6,005 nucleotides of DNA. Source: Planctomycetota bacterium (GTDB lineage Bacteria; Planctomycetota; PUPC01; JACPCR01). The translations under genes and the position numbers were made by a program. Numbering within the stretch: position 1 is the first letter of the stretch; each line of letters starts with the position of its first letter. Positions 1-6,005 of the stretch are shown here, one piece after another. The DNA lies in NCBI GenBank assembly GCA_030740295.1, contig JASLXP010000692.1:1-6005 (forward strand), written 5' to 3'. The notes under the pieces are model-generated. The model made no database searches, was not told the DNA's origin, and worked only from the letters and a program-made list of their open reading frames with translations.

Positions 1-3000
1 TTGGCCAAGGGCAGCAGGTTTTCGCCAAACTCGATCGCTTCCTTATTCAGAGTCTTCAAGTAAGAAGGCTCTGGCTTCGGATCGGGCGCGCGGGCTGTGG
101 CAAGAATTGGCACGCCACCGATGTTGCTCATCTGCTCGACGTACTGCTCGGGTGTGGTGAGATTGAAACGATTGAGATCGAGCTTGTTGATCACCTTGCC
201 ACTTGCCGATTCCACCATAAAGAACTGCCCGGCCCTGGTGCCCACGCCGACTCGTGCGCCGTCGGGCGAGAACCGAACCGGGCCTCCGGTCGATGTACGC
301 ACTCTCCAGAGCTGTTCGCCCTTTAAATTGAACAGAGCGGTCGTCCCACGATCGGCAGTGATCGCGATAGACTTGCTGTCCGGTGAGAGCCGCAGATCGG
401 TGACGCGCCCTGCGACGTCAAGGACGATGTCCGGCCTGTTGCCCGAAGCGCGCATATAGGCTTTGCAGGATGGCCCGCCCATGTCGAACTGATTGTTCTC
501 CACAACAATCAAATACTCAGACCCCGGAACAGGCACGAGGTAATCCGTGCCGCTGACAGCACGAAACTCGCCGACGCTGCGGCCCGTATTGGCATCCAGC
601 AGATGAAATTTTCCGTCGTCATCCACAATGACCACGCGGTTGTCTGAGACGATCGCTTTGCCTTCATTCAGGATGAGGCCGTTCTTCTCCCACAGGATCT
701 TGCCGCTCGTGGTGTCGATGCAAAAGACGGAATTGTTACGCATATTTCCGATGCCGTAGACATCCTGCTCGATGCCGAATCCGGTGGCCAGCAACCGCTT
801 CCCGTTCGGCGACAGCCCGCGGAGAAACAGTGAACGCCGGTAGAGCAGATGGTCCGTTGAGGTGCGCAGGACCGAGTCGTCGTGCATCCAGATCTGTTCA
901 CCTTCCTTGTCCAGCGCATGAATCTTTTGAAGGCCGCCGAGATAGATCCGGCCGGTCTTGTCATCACGCAGCAGCATTTCGCCGCCTGCCTTCACCTTGA
1001 TGCGGCCGGGCAGACCGTGATGCGGCTTGGAAACTCGATGTATGAAGCCCTTCTTAATGTCAAAGAGATACTCGTTATTCCAAAGGTTGAAGTAAAGCTG
1101 CTGGTCGCTGACCGTCCGGATGGTGCCGTTGTTACGCCACCAGACGCTGTTTCCGCACCGATTGCCGATGGGCTGGCTCTTTTGAATCTCGCCCTTGCTG
1201 TCGAGTACGAAGAATGAATCGCCGTACGAATCGAGCGTCAGAAAAATGTTCTTGCCGTTGGGCGACCACGCGAAGTCGATGACCTTTGAACCGACCTTGC
1301 CTTCGATGAGGTCGGGGAGCTTCGTGGTGCTGGCACTCCGCGACAGCTTCGTGGCGCTGGCGCTCCGCGACAGCTCTTTCTTCGATACGACAGGTTGAAG
1401 GCCAATCTTACGACTCAGGCTCGCCACAGCAGCCTCAGCCCCTGCCGCATCCCGGCACCCAACATAGATCCCATTGCAGCCGCCCAGGAACGGGCTCCAG
1501 ACATAATGCAAAAAGTAACGTCCGGGAGAAGGATAGCTCGGTGAGACGCGGCGCCTCAGGTATTCATCAAGATCCTTCAGACAACTGTTGTCCTCCGCAG
1601 AGCCAAACAACACGACGTCACCATCGATCATGGTGCGCGGGCCGTACTCCGGATAACCCCGCGTGGGTCTGTCGAATGGGTTCTCTTCGCCCTTCTTGAA
1701 GTAAGGAGCGAGATCGACACGCCACGCGATAGCCTTGCCTTCGTGAACTTCTTTCAAGAGCTTGGTGTCTTCTTCGAGCGGCTTCCAGCGAAGAGGCAAT
1801 TCGCGGACGTCCGCCGGATCGATTTCCATCAGGCGGGCATCGCGGCCGTTCTTCTTGAGGACGGCCACCATTTCTTCCGCGGCTTTGCGGTAGTTGTCCT
1901 GGCCCTCGTCCAGCAGAACGATGACGCGGTTCTTCCGTTTTGTGAGGAAGGTGGTGATGTGCTCGGGAGCGATGATGTCCTCTGAAGAAAGCAGCTCGCC
2001 GTTCCGTGGCGGATCACTTTCTTTGGCCATCTCTGTTTGAAACTCAGTCTTGAATACATGGCCGGTGATGAGGCTTGTTATCTCCAGCTTGAGAGCGTCC
2101 CTCATTCTCAGCGCGGGTGTGGCGATTGAGTGTTTCTCACCCTTCGCCAGTGAAGCGTTTTTCTCAAAAAGGATTCGTCCACTCGTATCTTTCATCCTCA
2201 CGGCAAATGGAAGCGGATCGAGAATGGCATCTCCATTCTCTTCTTCGAGCCAGGCATTGAGGGCAATCGAATCCTGTCGCGGAGCGCCAAGGCCACCTAT
2301 CGCCACGCCCATCCTGGCCGGTTTGCGTTTTGTCAGCCAGAAGAGATTTCCTTCCGATCGGGTGAAATCGAGGGGGACGCGGAACGTGCCGTTTTCATCG
2401 GACACATCCGCTGAATCCGGAATCGGTTGTCCTTTCAACATGTCATAGACGTGCCAGCCGTTTCGGACGATCAGGTCCGCTTTGCGTGGGAGCGCCGCAT
2501 GTTGGCGTTGTTTGCCACCGACGCTGAGCGGGATGTAGGTCTTATTGATCACGAAACAGCAGATGGTCTCTTTGCCGGCCAGGGGGGCGATGAGGACCTC
2601 TTTATCCGAAGTCGATACGGGACTTGCCGGAGCGTCTGCGAATGCTTTGTTGAGGCGTTCCTCGCGGTCTGAAAGGAATTTGCCCCAGATGTAGGAGAAC
2701 TCCCATTCGCCGTTCGGGCCGCCAAGTCCCCAGGCGCGGCCGGGGACCTGTTTGCCGTCGTAAGGAAAACCGAGCGGTTTGCCGGGCACCCATTCGGCGC
2801 AGTATTTGTCCTTTACGATGTAACCGCCGTCGGCCTCGAATTTTTTGAAAGCCGCTTTGATCTCATCCGGCTCGTTACCGATGGCCGCGAGGAAAAGCAC
2901 TCTGTAGTTTTTGAGTTTGTCGGCGAGCACCTCTTCCTGGGTGAGGAACACTCCCGGACGGCGCAGCCGTGCGAGGTCGATCAGGATAACGCTTTTCTGA

Positions 3001-5714
3001 TGGGCCCACGGGCTCGTCTTGGAAAAATATACAGCGACATCCTGCAGAGGTTCGAGAGACGTGAAGTATGATCCGAATCGCTCGAAGATTTCGAGCAGCG
3101 CTTTGTGATCGTGCGTGAGGAGTTCGCCATCCGAATTAACGGCAAAACCGTCGATGCCCCGGCCTGCCGTGCCGAATGCGATGATGAAGCGTGCGTGCCT
3201 GCCATGGGCCATGAAACCGACCTGGGTTTTCTGGCCGTTCGGATTGCCCATGTTAAGAAACACCGGCGCTCGAAAGTCGCCCCACGGTGCCCGGCCGTAG
3301 TCCGTATAATCGACCGCATCGCGATGGGTGAGAGAGGCATAAGCCCTGGGCGGGTACGACTGCCCATTGCCGAGCCAGAAATCCGGAATGCCCGTGTGAA
3401 ACGTGGCGCCGGGCCGAATCTGTTTGACGTCGGCCATGTACTGCCTGTACGCGTTGGGAAGGATGCTGCTGCGCGCTTCGTACCCGGCATGCCGCTGAAT
3501 CATTTTGACTGTCTCTTCTTTCGCGCCTTCCTTCTTTGCCTGCTCCACAGCCGCGGTCACCTGCTCACCAACCCACTTGTTTGCCGCGGCGTTTCGTCTG
3601 CCTTGATGGCCGTCGAGTCGGTCCGATTCTTCCCAATAGCCGCCAACCGTCGCATACCAGTTCATCCGAATCCCGCCGAACGCGCCCATGTCCGCATACT
3701 TTTGAGCGAAGAGTGCGTTGCGGCGCCGCAGTCGACGAAGCTCGTTCGGCAGCGTGTGCTTGGGATTCCACTCCTCGTGGTGCAGCATGCTCGGCATCAC
3801 AGGCACGGCGCGCTTGCCCAAACGGGCCAGCGCCATCAGCCCGACTTCATCCGGCCCCGGCGGCAGACATTTCTCAAGGGCCGGCCCGACAGGCGATGTT
3901 GAATACACGCCAAAGTTGGCCGGCAGATTGCCGAACGCTTGATCGGTGAAGGGTGCGAGCCCGGGCTTGCCTGCCCCCACTCCCTGCGCGTAATAAGCGC
4001 TGAGAGGGTTGCCGCCGTAGAGCTCAATCTCGCTGAAGGGGGCCTGCGAATAGATCTCAAAATCCGTCTTCTGCTCTCGGGGATAGATGTGAAACGTGGC
4101 GGGGTAAGAAGCGATTCCGGTCTGTTTGAGTCGGACGGTGTAAGAACCAGGCGCGAGGGACGAGGTGTCGAGTCTTTTCATCCCTGTGTGCCCAGGGCCC
4201 AATCGGGAGGATGCCTCCGCTGGTTCATCCGATGCGATATTCCGGTTCGTGCCATTTCCTTCCAAAACGAGATCAAGCTTCGCTGGCATCTGACCCGCGG
4301 AGCGGAGCGTCCAGAACAGATCCACCGGGTCGCCCCGACGATAACCGCCGCGGTTTCTGTATGTGTAGATGGAAACAACGCTCACCGGACTTTGTGGGCC
4401 GGTTACCCGGAGCAGGCCGAGGGGGACGCCCTTCAGTTCGCCATTGGCGGGCGCAATCGACCATGTTCCCGGCTCATTCGGCAGCGCCTCGATGCTGGCG
4501 ACATCGACATGTGATTCCATCGCAGTAAGGGGCCTGGCTTCCCATCCGGTGACCTTGCCCTTCATTTCAATGAGAAGTGGTTGGAGGCTTAACAGGCCGG
4601 GCCTCTCGCCAGCCGTCACGGTGAGCGATTTCATTTGAAACAGCCACAGCCTGGGCTCGCGTCCGCGCGTATCACACACAACCGTTTTGAAAGGGATACT
4701 GTCGAAGGTGTTCGGCAACTTCACCATTCGAGTGGTCCTGCGCCCCTTCACAGCGAACGTGAGATCGTAACTCCGCAGCTTCCTTGAAACGGGCAAACGC
4801 AAAAGGGAAGCGCCGGAAGCATTTGAAACCGCAATCGCATCAGGACCGCTCAGCGACGCGTCGTCTCCCAGCCAGACGACACCGACAAGCTGCACGGGAG
4901 GCGGCGGGGACACTGGTATCCTGACTTCATTCCTGTGCACTTCGTACTTGCCCGCCGAAAGTTTGACGACGCCTTTGCTGTCGAGCATCACCCGCGTGCG
5001 ATTCAGACGATACGATTTGCCCTGCGAAGGGGGCAGGTAGACGCGCAGCCGGCGAAACATTCTCGGGCCCCTGGCTTCTCTGATTCTGAGTTTTCTCTGC
5101 TCGGGGTCTTCGAGCGGTTTGAACAGGTTGCCCATGATGTTGATGTTGTCGTATGCCATTGCGGCAGCGAATGGCTGGCTGCGTCTGCCATCGAAGCCGC
5201 GCAGGGTGACCGGGTGGCAGAGCACTTCGATGGTCTCCTCTTCTTTGATCTGCACCCGCGGGTCGGCGGAGGCAAGCTTGCCTTTCTCAATCGTAAATCG
5301 CAGGTCGCCCGGCTGGATGAGGTGTTCGCCGTCGGCCAGGGCGATGGTGGCGACCGAATCCCTTTTCAGGCCGGGCACGATTTTAGGTCCGTCCGCGAAC
5401 TCAGGGATGTCTTCGAGCTCTTCGGCAGCCTTCTCCTGTTCGATATCCAGAATGTCGAAACTCTCGAGCGCGGCCTCGAGGAGCGAGTCTTCATACTCGA
5501 AGATTCGAGTACCGCTCACGTTCATTCCGAACGGGAAAAACGTGGCCACCCAACCGCCGTAAGGCGAACGGCGCAGCTCGTGAATTTCAGAGAGGGGGAT
5601 GCGCTCGCCATCCTTTTCAGTGACCAGCGAGATGTTGACTTCGAGAGCGTGAACGTTTGTCGCGCACAAGGCAAAGGCTGAGACAACGGCGACCGCAGTA
5701 CGAATGAGGTGCAT
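1..5714 (-). CDS. Giant secreted multidomain protein (glycosidase-like barrel plus PQQ/WD40 beta-propeller), C-terminus outside window
   Basis: I translated this frame across the window and found no stop: 1904 codons plus two bases at the left edge. The start at 5714 is chosen because it opens directly into a signal peptide (residues 1-23). Order seen: residues 24 to about 450, mainly beta, unrecognised, with an acidic stretch near 75-95 and a proline-rich SPPPPV linker; about 455-535, an Ig/FN3-like domain ending in LAPGSYTVRL (520-529); about 563-885, a TIM-barrel-like region; about 888-1000, a GH42-trimerisation-like alpha/beta domain; about 1000-1250, probable beta sandwiches; about 1262-1436, a second alpha/beta domain; 1448-1465, a repeated linker; 1466 to about 1850, a WD40/PQQ propeller. 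Export to periplasm or surface is inferred. A role in polysaccharide or glycoconjugate processing is plausible, but no substrate or verified catalytic pair can be named. The reading frame is certain; the function is weakly supported. Confidence 0.95.
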   Translation of the reverse strand, partial: MHLIRTAVAVVSAFALCATNVHALEVNISLVTEKDGERIPLSEIHELRRSPYGGWVATFFPFGMNVSGTRIFEYEDSLLEAALESFDILDIEQEKAAEELEDIPEFADGPKIVPGLKRDSVATIALADGEHLIQPGDLRFTIEKGKLASADPRVQIKEEETIEVLCHPVTLRGFDGRRSQPFAAAMAYDNINIMGNLFKPLEDPEQRKLRIREARGPRMFRRLRVYLPPSQGKSYRLNRTRVMLDSKGVVKLSAGKYEVHRNEVRIPVSPPPPVQLVGVVWLGDDASLSGPDAIAVSNASGASLLRLPVSRKLRSYDLTFAVKGRRTTRMVKLPNTFDSIPFKTVVCDTRGREPRLWLFQMKSLTVTAGERPGLLSLQPLLIEMKGKVTGWEARPLTAMESHVDVASIEALPNEPGTWSIAPANGELKGVPLGLLRVTGPQSPVSVVSIYTYRNRGGYRRGDPVDLFWTLRSAGQMPAKLDLVLEGNGTNRNIASDEPAEASSRLGPGHTGMKRLDTSSLAPGSYTVRLKQTGIASYPATFHIYPREQKTDFEIYSQAPFSEIELYGGNPLSAYYAQGVGAGKPGLAPFTDQAFGNLPANFGVYSTSPVGPALEKCLPPGPDEVGLMALARLGKRAVPVMPSMLHHEEWNPKHTLPNELRRLRRRNALFAQKYADMGAFGGIRMNWYATVGGYWEESDRLDGHQGRRNAAANKWVGEQVTAAVEQAKKEGAKEETVKMIQRHAGYEARSSILPNAYRQYMADVKQIRPGATFHTGIPDFWLGNGQSYPPRAYASLTHRDAVDYTDYGRAPWGDFRAPVFLNMGNPNGQKTQVGFMAHGRHARFIIAFGTAGRGIDGFAVNSDGELLTHDHKALLEIFERFGSYFTSLEPLQDVAVYFSKTSPWAHQKSVILIDLARLRRPGVFLTQEEVLADKLKNYRVLFLAAIGNEPDEIKAAFKKFEADGGYIVKDKYCAEWVPGKPLGFPYDGKQVPGRAWGLGGPNGEWEFSYIWGKFLSDREERLNKAFADAPASPVSTSDKEVLIAPLAGKETICCFVINKTYIPLSVGGKQRQHAALPRKADLIVRNGWHVYDMLKGQPIPDSADVSDENGTFRVPLDFTRSEGNLFWLTKRKPARMGVAIGGLGAPRQDSIALNAWLEEENGDAILDPLPFAVRMKDTSGRILFEKNASLAKGEKHSIATPALRMRDALKLEITSLITGHVFKTEFQTEMAKESDPPRNGELLSSEDIIAPEHITTFLTKRKNRVIVLLDEGQDNYRKAAEEMVAVLKKNGRDARLMEIDPADVRELPLRWKPLEEDTKLLKEVHEGKAIAWRVDLAPYFKKGEENPFDRPTRGYPEYGPRTMIDGDVVLFGSAEDNSCLKDLDEYLRRRVSPSYPSPGRYFLHYVWSPFLGGCNGIYVGCRDAAGAEAAVASLSRKIGLQPVVSKKELSRSASATKLSRSASTTKLPDLIEGKVGSKVIDFAWSPNGKNIFLTLDSYGDSFFVLDSKGEIQKSQPIGNRCGNSVWWRNNGTIRTVSDQQLYFNLWNNEYLFDIKKGFIHRVSKPHHGLPGRIKVKAGGEMLLRDDKTGRIYLGGLQKIHALDKEGEQIWMHDDSVLRTSTDHLLYRRSLFLRGLSPNGKRLLATGFGIEQDVYGIGNMRNNSVFCIDTTSGKILWEKNGLILNEGKAIVSDNRVVIVDDDGKFHLLDANTGRSVGEFRAVSGTDYLVPVPGSEYLIVVENNQFDMGGPSCKAYMRASGNRPDIVLDVAGRVTDLRLSPDSKSIAITADRGTTALFNLKGEQLWRVRTSTGGPVRFSPDGARVGVGTRAGQFFMVESASGKVINKLDLNRFNLTTPEQYVEQMSNIGGVPILATARAPDPKPEPSYLKTLNKEAIEFGENLLPLA
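3..1319 (-). other. C-terminal WD40/PQQ-type beta-propeller (residues 1466 to about 1850) and start of a further segment
   Basis: Recurring blade motifs are visible: FAWSPNGKNIF (W1483), LSPNGKRLLATG (1634-1645), LSPDSKSIAITAD (1776-1788) and FSPDGARVGVGT (1815-1826), which are the D-G/N-G turn motifs of WD40-like blades. PQQ-type 'G-x-x-LW' strand ends are also present: GEQIW (W1609), GKILW (W1675) and GEQLW (W1803). About 380 residues would fit seven or eight blades. Such propellers usually bind proteins or ligands; quinoprotein dehydrogenase activity is not indicated, since no active-site tryptophan-docking set or calcium-site motif can be pointed to. After about residue 1850 the protein continues with a Pro-rich linker (ARAPDPKPEPSY) into an unseen part. 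Confidence 0.75.
1320..1373 (-). repeat. In-frame tandem 27-bp repeat, two copies, palindrome-bearing
   Basis: Two adjacent 27-bp units (1320-1346 and 1347-1373) differ at only two positions. On the coding strand they read LSRSASATK (residues 1448-1456) and LSRSASTTK (1457-1465). Each unit is a multiple of three, so the frame is kept. The unit contains an imperfect dyad whose core in the 1347-1373 copy is GCGC-CA-GCGC, flanked by TCGCG and CRCGA-type arms. The composition (Ser/Arg/Ala only, very GC-rich) is unlike the flanking protein sequence. The position, in the linker between two folded domains, suggests insertion of a dispersed REP-like unit rather than a functional domain. Confidence 0.85.
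1407..1931 (-). other. Second alpha/beta domain (residues about 1262-1436), family unrecognised
   Basis: The segment opens with a strong beta strand RVIVLLDEG (about 1263-1271) followed by an amphipathic helix (YRKAAEEMVAVLKKNG) and another strand, the start of a Rossmann-like fold. It continues with MIDGDVVLFGSAEDN and ends with YVWSPFLGG (W1406) and GIYVGCRDAAGAEAAV (D1422, G1425). The ending, an aromatic strand followed by a D-x-x-G turn and an Ala-rich helix, is like the last unit of several carbohydrate-enzyme accessory domains, but I cannot name the family. Confidence 0.45.
2715..3053 (-). other. GH42-trimerisation-like (class I GATase-fold) domain, residues about 888-1000
   Basis: After the barrel comes DVAVYFSKTSPW (892-903), then a hydrophobic strand SVILIDLA, a RPGVFLTQEEV segment, NYRVLFLAAIG (936-946) and a helix leading to GGYIVKDKY (963-971). 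This order (strand with S..W, a region naming a partner or state, a 'Y+VLFL' strand, then a helix and a GG-strand) is that of the Rossmann-like domain that follows the barrel in GH42 beta-galactosidases and their relatives, where it serves oligomerisation rather than catalysis. The match is by pattern only. Confidence 0.5.
3060..4028 (-). other. TIM-barrel-like glycoside-hydrolase-type region (residues about 563-885)
   Basis: The stretch starts around ELYGGNP (residues 564-570) and runs through alternating hydrophobic strands and helices. Visible strand-end segments are VMPSMLHHEEW (639-649), GGIRMNWY (680-687) followed by GYWEE (692-696), TGIPDFW (774-780), VDYTDYG (801-807), PVFLNMGNP (817-825) and GIDGFAVNSDGE (854-865). 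The last resembles the final barrel strand of GH42-type enzymes, and the domain that follows looks like the GH42 trimerisation domain, so a clan GH-A-like barrel is inferred. A clear NE acid/base motif is not seen, and the strand-7 candidate PVFLNMGNP has no glutamate. Acidic candidates are E647/E648, E695/E696, D778, D802/D805 and D855. It may therefore be an atypical or inactive glycosidase barrel. Fold moderately supported, activity unknown. Confidence 0.5.
5646..5714 (-). other. Signal peptide of the giant protein
   Basis: Residues 1-23 have the Sec signal layout: a short n-region with one arginine (MHLIRT), a hydrophobic core (AVAVVSAFALCA) and a polar c-region ending in V-H-A. This fits signal peptidase I cleavage after Ala23, giving a mature start at LEVN. 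There is a cysteine at position 17, but its context (FALCATN) is a poor lipobox and no hydrophobic-lipobox-Cys end follows, so a lipoprotein is less likely. The peptide supports both the chosen start and export of the whole protein. Confidence 0.85.
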
Positions 5715-5747
5715 AGACTTTTTGCTGAGGAATGGGTAGGCCCGCGC

Positions 5748-5775
5748 AGTATAGGATCCCGATCCTGTAAGACAA
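5748..5775 (-). promoter_or_regulatory. Candidate sigma70-type promoter of the giant gene
   Basis: Read on the minus strand, a -35-like TTGTCT (5775-5770) and a -10-like TATACT (5753-5748, five of six consensus bases) are separated by 16 bp. Transcription would start near 5741, leaving a short leader of about 27 nt before the ATG. The spacing and the -10 are good; the -35 is partial (four of six). The organism's sigma consensus is unknown, so this remains a candidate. Confidence 0.5.
5753..5766. promoter_or_regulatory. Perfect palindrome in the promoter spacer, possible operator
   Basis: The plus-strand bases AGGATC-CC-GATCCT form a perfect inverted repeat with 6-bp arms and a 2-bp centre. 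It fills most of the spacer between the -35 and -10 of the giant gene's candidate promoter and touches the first -10 base. A dimeric repressor or activator bound here would control that promoter. The arms are short, and GATC-containing palindromes can arise by chance. Confidence 0.35.
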
Positions 5776-5805
5776 TGCTGCGGCGACGAAGGCTCAACCG
5801 CCAGA

Positions 5806-5818
5806 CAGCAGACTGCTG
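5806..5818. repeat. 13-bp perfect palindrome CAGCAG-A-CTGCTG in the divergent spacer
   Basis: Six-base perfect arms flank a single central base. The site lies two bases upstream of the TTTACA element of the rightward candidate promoter and about 30 bp upstream of the leftward -35, a position where one regulator could act on both genes. It could also be chance. Confidence 0.35.
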
Positions 5819-5819
5819 C

Positions 5820-5847
5820 TTTACATTTCAACGGAGCTGTGCATAGT
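5820..5847 (+). promoter_or_regulatory. Weak candidate promoter for the scramblase-like gene
   Basis: TTTACA (5820-5825, five of six bases of the -35 consensus) is followed 16 bp later by CATAGT (5842-5847, four of six of the -10 consensus). A start near 5854 would give a leader of about 60 nt. The -10 is poor, so confidence is low. Confidence 0.3.
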
Positions 5848-5902
5848 CTTCGAACCGTCTGCGGAGTTAGAGTAACCAGTTTCGTCCCGTAACAGCCCTT
5901 TT

Positions 5903-5908
5903 GAGGAG
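5903..5908 (+). promoter_or_regulatory. Ribosome binding site GAGGAG for the rightward gene
   Basis: GAGGAG lies 6 nt before the ATG at 5915, a near-ideal Shine-Dalgarno sequence and spacing. It fixes the start of the partial gene and shows that this genome uses Shine-Dalgarno initiation, in contrast to the giant gene, which has none. Confidence 0.8.
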
Positions 5909-5914
5909 TCACAG

Positions 5915-6005
5915 ATGCACCCCGCGCTGGCCAGAAATATCTATCTTGTGAAGGAACACGTCGGCATGTTCAAGGCGGCGAATAACTTTGATGTTATGGA
6001 TCCCG
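5915..6005 (+). CDS. Phospholipid-scramblase-related protein, N-terminal fragment (runs off right edge)
   Basis: Thirty codons are present, opening MHPALARNIYLVKEHVGM and continuing FKAANNFDVMDP. From memory this matches the start of bacterial scramblase-related proteins (Pfam Scramblase / Tubby-like LURP-one-related fold), which begin with a short lead and a 'LVKEHVGMFKAANNYD' type strand pair followed by a D-P turn. In eukaryotes the family moves phospholipids between membrane leaflets; the role of bacterial members is not established. There is no signal peptide, so the protein is expected in the cytoplasm or at the inner membrane face. The start is well supported by GAGGAG at 6 nt spacing. 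It is transcribed divergently from the giant gene. The family call rests on only 30 residues. Confidence 0.75.
   Translation, partial: MHPALARNIYLVKEHVGMFKAANNFDVMDP

Noticed and set aside
1407..1420. C-x6-C pattern in GGCNGIYVGC as a heme or metal site
   Set aside because: It is not CxxCH or any recognised metal-binding spacing, and the surroundings look like an ordinary strand-turn.
3105..3902. Plus-strand open frame of 265 codons
   Set aside because: It lies wholly antisense to the giant gene. Its protein is rich in Arg, His and Pro with no domain pattern, and it has no clear ribosome binding site. It is a by-product of the codon bias of the opposite strand.
3939..4514. Plus-strand open frame of 191 codons
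   Set aside because: Antisense shadow of the Ig-like/barrel part of the giant gene, with no start signal or recognisable motif.
4935..5681. Plus-strand open frame of 248 codons
   Set aside because: It is antisense to the N-terminal part of the giant gene, in a register that mirrors GC-rich codons. The Asp/Val/Phe-rich product (FDDAFAV, DVDVVVCH) is typical of antisense translation and shows no family resemblance.
5522..5797. Minus-strand frame of 91 codons overlapping the start of the giant gene and its promoter
   Set aside because: It overlaps the signal peptide coding region in another frame and would have to start upstream of the candidate -10. The product is Arg/Ser-rich and featureless.
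5710..5850. Near-direct repeat TGCATAGACTT (5710-5720) and TGCATAGTCTT (5840-5850)
   Set aside because: The two 11-mers share 10 bases, but one spans the giant gene's start codon and the other falls in a candidate -10. No further matches extend it, so it is probably chance.

Overview
This window is almost entirely one very long minus-strand reading frame. It begins at an ATG at 5714-5712 and stays open, without a stop, to the left edge: at least 1904 codons, with the C-terminus outside the window. It encodes an exported multidomain protein. In order it has a signal peptide, a mainly beta N-terminal part, a TIM-barrel-like region resembling glycoside hydrolases of the GH42/clan GH-A type, a GH42-trimerisation-like alpha/beta domain, a beta-sandwich-like stretch, a second alpha/beta domain and a C-terminal WD40/PQQ-type beta-propeller. 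I cannot assign a substrate or pathway.

A divergent intergenic region of exactly 200 bp (5715-5914) follows. It holds a good sigma70-like promoter candidate for the giant gene, a weaker one facing right, and two short perfect palindromes that could be operators. At 5915 a plus-strand gene starts behind a clear GAGGAG ribosome binding site. Only 30 codons are present, but they resemble the N-terminus of bacterial phospholipid-scramblase-related (Tubby/LURP-one-like) proteins.

The organism looks like a moderately GC-rich Gram-negative-type bacterium. Giant secreted proteins that combine glycosidase-like and PQQ/WD40 propeller modules are typical of Planctomycetes, Verrucomicrobia, Lentisphaerae and related uncultivated lineages, and scramblase-related proteins also occur there. 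This is an inference from protein style only; the window has no rRNA or marker gene.

The oddest feature is an in-frame 27-bp tandem repeat (1320-1373) encoding LSRSASATK/LSRSASTTK, exactly in the linker between the second alpha/beta domain and the propeller. It looks like a dispersed, palindrome-bearing repeat that has inserted into a tolerant linker. I see no tRNA, rRNA, CRISPR array, insertion sequence, riboswitch or terminator. The many plus-strand open frames between 97 and 5681 are antisense shadows of the giant gene.
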